A stretch of DNA of 64,000 nt from Mesostigma viride (GCA_009746045.1 RPFO01000648.1:1161521-1225520); one strand, 5' to 3'. Positions 41,491 to 50,640 are shown, numbered from the stretch's first letter. The notes: generated from the letters alone by a model not told the origin. A program made the numbers and translations.

Positions 41491-41764
41491 TTTCGGCAAA
41501 GTTGTGAGCACTGTACGCAAGATCGGACACGCCGCGGGTGAGGCCGTCAGGAAAGCGGGCCAGGGCGCGCGTATGGTGAAAGCCGTCGCGGGTGCCGCCG
41601 ATGCAGCTCTGGGCCACGTCCCCAGCAAACTCATCGAGAGCTCGCCAGTCCTTGGGACGGCCTATAAGGTCGCAAAAACAGGACTAGACGCTCTTTCATC
41701 CCTGGAGAGGAAAGTGGACGCGCACAAGGCGGCCAATCCTCTCCTAGGCCAGCTACTTCACTAG
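41480..41764 (+). CDS. small Ala/Gly/Lys-rich amphipathic PLV protein
   Basis: 94 residues between the minor-capsid candidate and the MCP. Long amphipathic helices rich in Ala, Gly, Val and Lys (GEAVRKAGQGARMVKAVAGA) recall small capsid-internal or membrane-active proteins of adenovirus-like and PLV genomes. That comparison rests on composition and position only. The start overlaps the previous stop, which suggests co-expression. A T-rich tract (about 41767-41781) follows. Confidence 0.6.
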   Translation: MKLDFGKVVSTVRKIGHAAGEAVRKAGQGARMVKAVAGAADAALGHVPSKLIESSPVLGTAYKVAKTGLDALSSLERKVDAHKAANPLLGQLLH

Positions 41765-41802
41765 CCACTTTTTTTTCTTTTTAGATAGGTATACATCCCA
41801 TC

Positions 41803-43014
41803 ATGTCGTCTGACGGCTCTTGGTATAACCGTGCCATCCCAAAGTCCATGCAGTACATTGTGAAGACGCTCGGCCAACATTCGACGTCCCGCGTCCAGCT
41901 CTCTACACTCTCGGCTAGTGACGGAATCAAGCAAGGGTCGGTGGTGGCAGTCCGGCTGCCGACGAGCGGTTTTGCAGATCTTCACTCGTTCGCCATGTAT
42001 TTCAAAGCAAAGACCACGTCCTCAGCTGGTAAATACGGTTTTCCTCCCTTCACTTCCTCCCTTATCAAGAGACTCGAGGTCCTTGTGGGAGGGCAGTCCG
42101 TTGATAGCATTAACGACTATGCTCAACTGTTTTGGACTCTCTTGACGGTTCACGGTGGAGCTGGGTACGTTAATTCACAGGCGCCAGCCGGCTGGTCTGG
42201 TCTGGACACCCTTGATAGCAGTGCCGCCATCGACGGTGTAATCGACAACTGGCTCGGATTTATGAGCGGTGATCCTAGGGTTATCGACCTCAGCCTGTTC
42301 CCTCCTATCGAGATCCGTATCACGCTCATGGATGCCGGGGTCTTGAAGCCCGGTGCCGACGCCGCAACCCCGGGATATCAGCTAGACAACATCCATTTCT
42401 CGATAGACACATATAGGTTCCAGGAGGATGTGGTTGGTCAGATTTTTGCATCCAGGTTAGCCGAGGGGGGGACTTTGCCGTTCCGATGGAAGACGTGGCA
42501 ATCGACGAAACAGTCTAACGCCGGGTCGACGTACGCCCTCAAGGCGACCCTTTCGTCCGCGTCCGCGAGCAAGTTGCTGGCAATTCACGTAGCCTCCGCC
42601 AAGGACGCGGCGAATGACAACGCCAACGCCATGTTTGCTCATCTCGCCGACGACTTAACAGATTTCCAGTTTGATATCAACGGGTCCCATCAATCTCCAG
42701 CATTCCGAATGGGTCCTACAGAGGCGTGGGTTAACCTGATCAGTGCCTTCAATGACCAAGGGAACTCTCTCAGTTGCGCGAGGACCGGCATCTCGGCAGC
42801 CAACTGGCTCAGTAACAACTTCGTCATGGCCTGTCACCTCAACATGCCGTGTTCCGGTGCTGAGTACCAGAGTGGCCTCGACCTGCGTGGAACTGCCGCG
42901 GTCGTTACCTTGCGCGTGAACAAGGGGGCTACGGAACGCACCTCCTATATCTTTTGCGAGATGGAGGCCAAGATGGATGTCGGTGCCGGGCGGCAGGCGG
43001 CTGTGTATCTCTAA
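41803..43014 (+). CDS. major capsid protein (double jelly roll), PLV type
   Basis: 403 residues, intact. Features of PLV MCPs are visible: an N-terminal GSWYNRAIPKSM segment, SFAMYFKAKTT, then WLGFMSGDPRVIDLSLFPPI and IEIRITLMDAGVL with YQLDNIHFSIDTY, the conserved centre of the first jelly roll. The length of about 400 is normal for PLVs and shorter than virophage MCPs. It forms the trimeric capsomers of the icosahedral shell. It sits directly after the minor-capsid and small amphipathic genes, the usual morphogenesis cluster. Leader: GATAGGTATACATCCCATC before the ATG. Confidence 0.93.
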   Translation: MSSDGSWYNRAIPKSMQYIVKTLGQHSTSRVQLSTLSASDGIKQGSVVAVRLPTSGFADLHSFAMYFKAKTTSSAGKYGFPPFTSSLIKRLEVLVGGQSVDSINDYAQLFWTLLTVHGGAGYVNSQAPAGWSGLDTLDSSAAIDGVIDNWLGFMSGDPRVIDLSLFPPIEIRITLMDAGVLKPGADAATPGYQLDNIHFSIDTYRFQEDVVGQIFASRLAEGGTLPFRWKTWQSTKQSNAGSTYALKATLSSASASKLLAIHVASAKDAANDNANAMFAHLADDLTDFQFDINGSHQSPAFRMGPTEAWVNLISAFNDQGNSLSCARTGISAANWLSNNFVMACHLNMPCSGAEYQSGLDLRGTAAVVTLRVNKGATERTSYIFCEMEAKMDVGAGRQAAVYL

Positions 43015-43045
43015 AAATGTCTGTTTGTAGATAATATAGCACGCG

Positions 43046-43170
43046 ATGGATTACACGAGGGACCCGCGATACACGGCGAATCCTCTTAGCAGAGTCACGC
43101 TGATTTTGACACCCCCGAGCTGGCTGATAAGGGCACGGCGTTTGTGATGCCGTCCAAAAGGGCCCGCTGA
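43046..43170 (+). pseudogene. tiny PLV ORF, possibly frameshifted
   Basis: ATG 43046 opens MDYTRDPRYTANPL. From about 43094 a different frame reads ADFDTPELADKGTAFVMPSK and ends at TGA 43168. Both pieces look protein-like, so a short gene of about 40 residues with one frame break is likely. No family recognised. Confidence 0.35.
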
Positions 43171-43240
43171 TGGAACCGAAGTTTCAGTATCCTCTGCCAA
43201 ACTCTAAAAAATAGTGTGACGGTAGTATTATATTAGCTCC

Positions 43241-44926
43241 ATGTCGTTTGATTACGGGGTTTGTCCTGCTTTGATTCGTAAGAAGCGTAAACCGGTAAGG
43301 ATAGCACCATCGATCACATTAACAACTACAGACGGACTGTATCCCAGCGCCTCCCCGATTACAGTGACAGCAACATTCAGCCAACCAGTCACCGGGTTCG
43401 CCTTGGGTGATATAGCCGTTATTAACGGTACAGCGTCCAATTTAGGTGGTAGCGGCGGCTCTTACACATTCTCGGTGACTCCAGCTGTAGCTTATTCACC
43501 GACAACCGTCAGCGTTGGAGCCAGTGCTGCAATCAACACGCTAGGAACCGGCAACACCGCAGCAACACCAGTAACCTTCACGTACTCACCACCGCCAACC
43601 GTTACCCTCGCGACTACGGCTGGGTCAAGCCCTAGCACAAGTCCAGTGATAGTTACGGCCACATTCAGCAGGTCAGTGACTGGATTTTCGCTAGGAGACA
43701 TTTCCGTCACCAATGGCACCGCTTTAGACTTGACCGGCAGCGGGGCGTTGTACACGTTCAACGTGACGGCGACCACGGCCTACGCTGCCACCTCCGTAAA
43801 CGTTGGAGCTGGTACCGTGACAGATGCGGTGTCCGGACTCGGCAACACGGCTTCCAACACCCTATCGTACACGTATGCCCCTCCGCCGACCGTCACGCTG
43901 TCCACGTCCGCCGGGTCCACTCCTACCTCTAGTGTCGTATCTGTTACGGCAACGTTCAGTCGAGCAGTGACCGGTTTTGCGTTGGGCGACATCGCTGTGA
44001 CAAACGGAACGGCTTCTGATTTGGCTGGCAGTGGGGCGTCGTACACGTTCAATGTGACGGCGACGACGGCCAACTCCGCCACCTCCTTCAGCGTTGGCGC
44101 CGGGGCCGTGACAGACGCGGTGTTCGGGACCGGCAACTCGGCTTCGAACTCGCTATCGTTCGTATTTACTCCATACAACCCCGCCACTGACTCGGCCCTG
44201 TACGCGTGGTACGATCCCACGGACTCGTCGACGCTGTACAGCGACACCAATTTTACCACGCTCGCCACGACTACAGTAAGGGGCATGAAAGACAAGAAGG
44301 GGACCCAGCACTTACTGTGCTTCACCACCAATGCGCCGACCATCGACAACACTAGCTTAAACTCTAAGCGGTCTCTTCAATTCAGTTACAGTTTGCGTAA
44401 CGGGCTCCAGAGCGACGGGTTTTTCTGGGGTCGTCCGCAAAACACCGTGATTGTCGTCGCAAAATCAAACACCCCGAGTGTTTACCCTCGACTATCAGGT
44501 ACTAGCATGAAAGGCCTCGTTGTCGGTGCTCAAAGTAATTACGGACTGGGCATATGCAACAACTGCGACGATTATAAGTTTTATGCGCTTTTGGGTACCG
44601 ACGGAGCCACTCAACCGATCTGCACGAATGCAGAGTTTTACGACGGCCGGGCGCACGTGCTGGCGCTTTCGTGCGACCTAGGAAGCACGCCAAAAACGTC
44701 CATTACCAGATTTGATGGTAGAGATGGTGGGTCGTACGTCGGTACTGCGGCACAGAATCCCGGAAGGATCTGTGTGGGCGCAGATATAGATTGGAGCACT
44801 CGTAACTGGGACGGATGGACCGGCGAGATCCTGATCTACAGCACCGCCAAGACCGCGGCCGAGCTCGAGGCAATCCGCGGCTACCTAGTGTATAAATGGG
44901 GCACGCCCTCTGCCATCCCGGCATAG
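43241..44926 (+). CDS. virion adhesin: three bacterial-type Ig-like repeats plus LamG-like domain
   Basis: 561 residues. Three tandem repeats of about 95 residues (roughly 25-118, 119-214 and 215-312) each contain VTATFSxxVTGFxLGDI and NGTA, then a YTFNVT or YTFSVT strand, the pattern of bacterial Ig-like repeat families. The C-terminal 240 residues form a concanavalin-like lectin domain ending EILIYSTAKTAAELEAIRGY, typical of LamG modules in phage and bacterial surface proteins. No signal peptide. It most likely projects from the capsid and binds host glycans. The repeats are close enough to have arisen by internal duplication. Bacterial or phage origin is inference. Confidence 0.85.
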   Translation: MSFDYGVCPALIRKKRKPVRIAPSITLTTTDGLYPSASPITVTATFSQPVTGFALGDIAVINGTASNLGGSGGSYTFSVTPAVAYSPTTVSVGASAAINTLGTGNTAATPVTFTYSPPPTVTLATTAGSSPSTSPVIVTATFSRSVTGFSLGDISVTNGTALDLTGSGALYTFNVTATTAYAATSVNVGAGTVTDAVSGLGNTASNTLSYTYAPPPTVTLSTSAGSTPTSSVVSVTATFSRAVTGFALGDIAVTNGTASDLAGSGASYTFNVTATTANSATSFSVGAGAVTDAVFGTGNSASNSLSFVFTPYNPATDSALYAWYDPTDSSTLYSDTNFTTLATTTVRGMKDKKGTQHLLCFTTNAPTIDNTSLNSKRSLQFSYSLRNGLQSDGFFWGRPQNTVIVVAKSNTPSVYPRLSGTSMKGLVVGAQSNYGLGICNNCDDYKFYALLGTDGATQPICTNAEFYDGRAHVLALSCDLGSTPKTSITRFDGRDGGSYVGTAAQNPGRICVGADIDWSTRNWDGWTGEILIYSTAKTAAELEAIRGYLVYKWGTPSAIPA

Positions 44927-44973
44927 AGTTGAAAAAACTAGAACTATTATCTCTTATAAGCTGTAATAAAGCA

Positions 44974-45468
44974 ATGGATTATCCCACATTTTACCAAATC
45001 GCTTTAGATTCTATCGCGTCACAGAACACACTCGACGAATACAATGGAATTTATTCTTTCGATATCAAGCCAGACCCAAGAGCGCCTATCATAGACAGCA
45101 CATGGCGCGGAGGGGTCCATTTCGCACATATCAAGAACGCAGAAAACCAAGAAAACTACTCGCTTGTTGGACTAGTTTCTTCAAGTTTTTCTGGAGGAGA
45201 GCATAACCCACAAGACAGTGTCGTGCTATGTACCGAAGAATGCAAAGATGTTGCCGCCTCGTACACCGTGGTAAACGACCATGCATTTTTCAACCTAAAA
45301 AACGATCATTTGTTTAGGAATGGCGGGAGACTTGAGATCGGTTTAGTGCACATTGACAGAGGAGTTGATGACACACAATTCATCCCACTCACACACGAGT
45401 CGTTTCTTTGCATCTTGCGTTTCGAAAAAACTCGTGGGTTCGAGGGGTGCAAGTGCCATCACAAGTAG
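44974..45468 (+). CDS. PLV hypothetical protein
   Basis: 164 residues from ATG 44974, 5 bp after the TGTAATAAA leader motif. I chose this start over the upstream in-frame 44896, which lies within the adhesin gene. The sequence is mixed alpha/beta with scattered Cys and His (GCKCHHK at the end). No family recognised. Confidence 0.55.
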   Translation: MDYPTFYQIALDSIASQNTLDEYNGIYSFDIKPDPRAPIIDSTWRGGVHFAHIKNAENQENYSLVGLVSSSFSGGEHNPQDSVVLCTEECKDVAASYTVVNDHAFFNLKNDHLFRNGGRLEIGLVHIDRGVDDTQFIPLTHESFLCILRFEKTRGFEGCKCHHK

Positions 45469-45503
45469 GTTTAAAAACTCATCATAGGTTGAGACACTTC
45501 CAT

Positions 45504-45695
45504 ATGGGCAATTGTTTAAAGCTTGGTCACGAGTATACAGAATTTCTCGAGGAGTCCATAAGGATGATTAGAAGAAGCCCGACGTACAGGCTCGCATACA
45601 ACAGCGTGTATGTCCCCAGGGGTTTTGTGAAAACTGCGCCAGACTCCGAGGGCACTCCCACTCCTACACCATCCCCTGATAATAAACCCAACTAA
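45504..45695 (+). CDS. small PLV protein with possible N-myristoylation start
   Basis: 63 residues from ATG 45504, beginning MGNCLKLGHEYTEF; a frame from 45408 is also open but overlaps the previous gene. An N-terminal Gly-Asn-Cys can be a myristoylation and palmitoylation signal, so membrane association is conceivable. The C-terminus is Thr/Pro-rich. No family recognised. Confidence 0.4.
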   Translation: MGNCLKLGHEYTEFLEESIRMIRRSPTYRLAYNSVYVPRGFVKTAPDSEGTPTPTPSPDNKPN

Positions 45696-45738
45696 TCAAT
45701 AAAAAATTTTCTTTGCATGAGTCTATACGACTTCCAAC

Positions 45739-46119
45739 ATGTTCATGACCATGAACGACCTTCTCAACTGCATCGAGGCTGCCCCACGTGGGGGTGGTGC
45801 TTACATAGAGGCCGGGTCTGGACGAGCACACGATGCCTCAGAGATCGCTAGGCTCGCGTGCATTATGGTAGGGGGGATAGATCCATTCGACGACAACTAT
45901 AGAGTAGAGCTAGATGCCCTCGATGACCCAGAAACCTTTTTGAATGCTGCGAAGGCTGTTCTGGGCACTAGGGCGACTCCAAAAAATCTTCACAAGGCCT
46001 GCGAGGACCTTGTTGTATTGTCGATCATGGTAGCCACTGTCGTAGGTCGTCGGCATATATCTGACGAAACGTGGGCTGGAGTAAAGGAGAGACTTCGACA
46101 GGCAGGGTTTGACAAATAA
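45739..46119 (+). CDS. PLV hypothetical protein, last gene before the right terminus
   Basis: 126 residues, largely helical (ASEIARLACIMVG, TPKNLHKACEDLVVLSIMVA). No motif recognised. It follows an A/T-rich leader (AATAAAAAATTTTC) and ends 64 bp before the right terminal array. Confidence 0.55.
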   Translation: MFMTMNDLLNCIEAAPRGGGAYIEAGSGRAHDASEIARLACIMVGGIDPFDDNYRVELDALDDPETFLNAAKAVLGTRATPKNLHKACEDLVVLSIMVATVVGRRHISDETWAGVKERLRQAGFDK

Positions 46120-46182
46120 ATAACTCCACAGGCCCTGAAAAATCAGATCAACCGCCATTGTCAATGTTGGCAGGGTTCGGTA

Positions 46183-46640
46183 GGTGTCGACAAATTGGGC
46201 GTAGTATTCTTAAGAGTAATAACGTGCAATTTGTCGACATTCACTCAACCCCTGGCAGCGACCACGCGTCAGTCATCGAGGGTGTCGACAAATTGGGCGT
46301 AGTATTCTTTAAGAGTAATAACGTGCAATTTGTCGACATCCACTCAACCCCTGACAGCAACCACGCGTCAGTCATTGGGTGTGTCGACAAATTGGGCGTA
46401 GTATTCTTTAAGAGTAATAACGTGCAATTTGTCGACATCCACTCAACCCCTGGCAGCAACCACGCGTCAGTCATCGGATGTGTCGACAAATTGGGCGTAG
46501 TATTCTTAAGAGTAATAACGTGCAATTTGTCGACATCGTCTCGACCCATGGCAGCAGTCGCCTGTCAGGTGTCGAGAAGGTGTCGACAAATTGGGCGTAA
46601 TCTTCTTAAGAGTAAGAACGTGCAATTTGTCGCCATCGGT
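46183..46640. repeat. right terminal array, five ~98-bp units
   Basis: Units with TGTCGACAAATTG at 46185, 46283, 46382, 46481 and 46581, each followed by about 30 bp and CAATTTGTCGACA (CAATTTGTCGCCA in the last). The orientation is opposite to the left array. The four inner units share AGAGTAATAACGTG, while the outermost has AGAGTAAGAACGTG as in the left array. Confidence 0.95.
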
Positions 46641-47309
46641 GTCCATTCGAGGACAGTGCCGAGGTTTGGCAGGGTGGCGACAACCTTTTGTGTACGGGTA
46701 CGGGTGAATACACCGTTTTTTTCACTAGAAGTTGCATCCAATGATACGTGATGTTTGTCGTACGGATTTTCGATATCCGGCGATACGGGTATGGTGGTTC
46801 CTTAGTATTTGTATTTAGGTCTATTAACTAGTTTTTCATGGAAAGGAAATTATTAATATAGCACATAGAGAGTTAGAGACTCTGATTACTGATCATCGAA
46901 ACACACAAGGATACGAGCCACCGACCACAACTTTTTAGGGTGTTTTCAGAATACTAAGGATGTACCACACCCGCACGCCCGGATTCCGATTTCCGTACCA
47001 TATAGCACGCGCCCCATTACCTGATACATGGACTATAAAAGAGGTTGTGAAAATCCGTACACGCCTGCTCATGCGTTCATATGTGTACGGATTCTCGCTA
47101 CCCTCGAAGACTTACGGCATATGACGGAAAAGCATACGAAAAGTGTGACAATGTGATGCGGTAGACTGGCATCAGCCACCGGACCCCAGTCTTCCATGCC
47201 ACTTTTGGTCGATGCCAGCGTACGCAACGGAACTTGGGATAAATTCCCTATGAATTGTTGAGTGCATTAAAAACAGGCCGGCAACCTCGTGAACGCCTTG
47301 CAGCTAGCC
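46641..47309. other. right flank of the provirus, promoter-like DNA
   Basis: A last partial terminal motif (GGTGGCGACAACC) lies at 46674-46686. A CTATAAAAGAGG TATA element at 47033-47044 points toward the ORF at 47310. Confidence 0.5.
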
Positions 47310-47867
47310 ATGGCGAGCAGGAATGCAGGGGAATGCGAGAAAGCGCTTGCTATGGTCGGTAAAACGATCGACGATATTCGTGATAAGCTGACTTCCATGG
47401 ACAACAAACTTTCTCGTCTGTCTGAGCAATTAGAAAGTGTCAACGCCCCATCTGGAGCCGAGGGTGATTACGCACCGACCTGCGAGGTGCTTAGGGTCCA
47501 TGATGCGGCCTACGACGCTGTTGACAGGAAGACTCCGAAGGTCCTCGTTGAATGGGTGTACGAGAAAGGCGCCAGCAGGCCAAGGAAGCTCGAAGACCGG
47601 TGCGAGTGGAAGCGCCTCGATGAATGCGCTGACTGTGTTGACAAGGTCGACGATTTCATGAAAACTTTCAAAACCTCAAAGCACCAGCCAGGGATCAGTG
47701 CTTTTACTCTTTTCAACGCGTGGATGGAGTTCAAGATGTCCGTCCTGCCCGCAAACAACAATAAGCGAAAGAACGAGGACATTACCAAGGACGCCGATCA
47801 CGAGGGCGAGAGCTTTCAAAAGTTTCGTGGGTCTCAGTACTCCGGAGTTGAGCATGATGCAAGCTGA
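47310..47867 (+). CDS. orphan coiled-coil protein
   Basis: 185 residues from ATG 47310, intronless. Residues 15-50 form a predicted coiled coil (TIDDIRDKLTSMDNKLSRLS), followed by a folded-looking, charged Trp/Cys-containing region and a Lys/Asp-rich tail. No family recognised. The TATA box at 47034-47040 lies 270 bp upstream. It sits outside the PLV terminal array, so it is either host, or a remnant of another mobile element. Unspliced structure in a region of heavily spliced genes favours the second. Confidence 0.45.
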   Translation: MASRNAGECEKALAMVGKTIDDIRDKLTSMDNKLSRLSEQLESVNAPSGAEGDYAPTCEVLRVHDAAYDAVDRKTPKVLVEWVYEKGASRPRKLEDRCEWKRLDECADCVDKVDDFMKTFKTSKHQPGISAFTLFNAWMEFKMSVLPANNNKRKNEDITKDADHEGESFQKFRGSQYSGVEHDAS

Positions 47868-48150
47868 GCACGGTTGTCAAGCGTTGCATGCTTGGAGCTG
47901 ATACGAAGTTGCTTAACTGTATTTCAACCCTGTGAGCGATTTCGATATCGATCAAGAAATCCTATCTGTATATGGCTGGTCAATCCGCCTATGAAAATGT
48001 GCCAATGTACAGGCGTCTCAAAATATACCACACTTCCTACAAAGATTGTCACGTGCCCTATAGCAGTGTAGAGGTGGTGACGTATGCAAGCATCATGGAT
48101 GTAACAAAAAAACATTTTCACAGCCGTGATTGTGTGGTGATGACTGAATC
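47868..48150. other. intergenic, nothing recognised
   Basis: Short frames on both strands without support. Confidence 0.4.
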
Positions 48151-48460
48151 TAATTAATTAATTAATTAATAGGCCTATTAATAGGACTGCGTCACGTGAG
48201 CATAAGTCCTCAGTGGGAGGGGAACATGGGATGGAATGGATTAATTAATTAATTAATAGACACGTGACTGCGTCACGTGAGCATAAGTCCTCAGTGGGAG
48301 GGGAACATGGGATGGAATGGATGGTGTAAGCTATCTAGGTCCTAGTTACAGGGGTGTGGGTACCGCGGCCCGAATCGCTCTGGATGCCATACTTGGTCAC
48401 ACGCGGAGCCCCCACAGGCTTCGGGGTGGTCTCCTTCATCACTACTTGCCATTAAGTGAG
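48151..48460 (-). mobile_element. LINE 3' tail, inverted copy
   Basis: About 250 bp match the reverse complement of the tail at 50150-50400, with landmarks GTGGGAGGGGAACATGGGAT and GTCACACGCGGAGCCCCCAC. The first about 90 bp are duplicated in tandem at 48186-48310, each copy followed by a TTAATTAA tract. Confidence 0.8.
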
Positions 48461-48660
48461 ATGAGTATTATATAATGTGAGGAATGAGCTGCTTTCATAA
48501 TATTCACAGAGTTATTTAGCTTTTAGAAGAAACAATATTAATTGGTTCATTAATTAAACACGTGCTCCCGTTAGGGAGTCACAGAGTATTGTCCTGAATG
48601 GATGAATGGATGGACAAACAGTTCTACCGGTTCTAATTCTATATATCGACTGAAGTAACA
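48461..48660. other. short AT-rich spacer
   Basis: TTAATTAA-type sequence and a CCCGTTAGGGAGTCACAG motif. No gene. Confidence 0.4.
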
Positions 48661-50405
48661 AACCATGGACGCGCCGCCGATTCCTGAGTGGCAGCACAGC
48701 TACCGTATTATGCTGTACAAAAACAAAGGTTCCCCTGACGACCCCACCAACTACCGAGGAGTCTGGATCCAGAGCGCCGCACTCAAGTTGTTCATGTGCA
48801 TGATCCTCAACCGCCTTTGTTCTGCTCTCGACCATCACCTAGGGGAAAGTCAAATGGGCTTTCCTCCTGGGCGCAACACCGTCATGGCCATCTTCGTCGC
48901 GCGTCGCCTCTTTGAGGAAATCGCTCTCCTGCAACCTGGTGAGTTTCCCGCCATCCTGATCTTCGTCGACTTCATCAAGGCTTTTGATTCTGTCCTCTGG
49001 GCCGCTGTATGGGCTGTCCTTGCTCGCGCTCGCGTCCCCACTCGATCCCGCCTGATTACCGTCATCCGCACGCTGTATGAGGGGTCGACCACTTCGGTGC
49101 GCACTCAACACGGCTTTACCCCGCCATGTCTGGACACTGCTGGTGTGGCGTCTGGCAGGGTTGCGTCCTGTCGCCGTACCTGTTTATTATTGTAGTGGAT
49201 TATGTTATGCGCCAGGCACGTGCTCGCTTTGCTAGCATTGCAGGCCGTGCCCCTGGCCTAGCGATCACGAACGAGCTAGGGGAAGGGGGGCCGACCAACA
49301 GGCAGAATTTCGAGCTGACCACATTTATGCCGACGACATCACGCTCATCGAGAAGCCGGAGTCTTCCCAACTTTGGCTGGACTGCCTGGCGCTCGAGGCT
49401 CGGGCTGTTGGTCTAAAAATCAGCCCCAAAACGGAGGCCCTGGCCCTCGGCATGGCAGGGCCCCCACCCACACTCCGCCTCTTAGACGACACCGAGGTCA
49501 ACTACCCTACTTCAGGCCGCTTCAAGCTGCTCGGCAGTTGGCTTCCCGACTGCGAGGACGACCTGACGACACGGATCGGCATCCGGCGTGGGCGCACCTC
49601 CATGACCACCGCCGCTGGTGGAGCAACCCCGCCCTACCCCGGCTCGTCAAGCGTGACCTCTTCAAGGTCGCCATTCTGACGATCCTGACCTACGCGCGCC
49701 GAGACCTGGACACAGTGTGATGCAGGAGCTGGATGGAGTCAACGTCTTGACGGCAACGTCACCAACTGATGCTGCGCAAGGCCCTTAACATCCCCTTTTG
49801 TTTGCACATTAGTAATGAGAATTTGTGCGCTGCATGATTTGCCCTATGTTTCCCACGTTCTTATAGGCACAGGCGCCTGGGCCCAACTAGCCGGGCACCT
49901 GGCCCGCACAGATCAGGTAGACACATCAGATAGACTAGCTGCCAGGCACCAAGCCCGCCCAGCCTGGGCGTGATGTCCTCACCTGCATGGCGTGCCCCAC
50001 GGGCCGCGCGCGGCAGGGCCGCCACCCGTGGACTTTTTGTGATAGACTAGGCATGGACATGTGCTACCCTAGACGTGACGGGCTCACACCCGGGCAGCCT
50101 CCTAGCTGGTTTGTCTGTAATATGGAGGCAGATGGTACGCCAAGGATAGATGGCAAGTAGTGATCGATGGAGGAGACCACCCCCAAGTCTGTGGGGGCTC
50201 TGCGTGTGACCGCGTATGGCATTCATATCGATTCGGGCCCGTGGTGCCCGCAATCCTGTAACTAGGACCTAGATATATAGCTTACACCATCCATTCCATC
50301 CCATGTTCCCCTCCCACTGAGGATGCTCAGTTGCTCACGTGATGCAGTCACGTGTCTATTAATTAATTAATTAATTAATTAATTAATTAATTAATTAATT
50401 AATTA
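48661..50405 (+). mobile_element. LINE copy A, 5'-truncated, degraded
   Basis: Reverse-transcriptase sequence is readable in pieces: MLYKNKGSPDDPTNYRG, LIFVDFIKAFDSVLW, then SPYLFIIVVDYVM in another frame, a YADD box at about 49330, and DLFKVAILTILTY. It then continues through the C-terminal region and a 3' tail ending in a long TTAATTAA tract (50358-50415). Several frameshifts and stops make it non-functional. It is the best reference for copy B. Confidence 0.88.
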
Positions 50406-50415
50406 ATCAATTAAC

Positions 50416-50640
50416 TATAACCAAGGGACACGCCACGTAGCAGGCCAATTGAGCTCTATACAAAGCTGTCACGCTGGGCGTTCTTCCCACGGTGGGTCAC
50501 GCCCCTCTTCCCCACTGGGGGGGGATCGTTGTCCTCTACCACCTGGGCCCAGATTGAATTAAATTAAATTAAATTAAATTATAACATGACTCCGTTGGGA
50601 GATCATGTAGCACATCATATTCCCTTGCTGGATGGATGGA
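50416..50640. other. spacer with ATTAA repeats
   Basis: AATTAAATTAAATTAAATTA lies at about 50555-50580 and a GTTGGGAGATCATGTAGCA motif near 50594, probably another retroelement tail. Confidence 0.4.

Larger units (their letters stand above)
24781..46640. mobile_element. endogenous Polinton-like virus (PLV) with nested retrotransposon
   Basis: Inverted tandem-repeat arrays (24781-25177 and 46183-46640) bracket a compact, intron-poor block. It carries the viral hallmark set: MCP, minor-capsid candidate, A32-type packaging ATPase, tyrosine recombinase and primase-helicase. The span is 21.86 kb; removing the 4507-bp LTR element and one 5-bp duplication leaves about 17.3 kb, typical of PLVs. Gene density and the lack of introns contrast with the host flanks. 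No family B DNA polymerase and no adenain-like protease were recognised. No target-site duplication is visible outside the arrays. Frame breaks in several genes point to an inactive copy, unless they are assembly errors. Confidence 0.92.
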
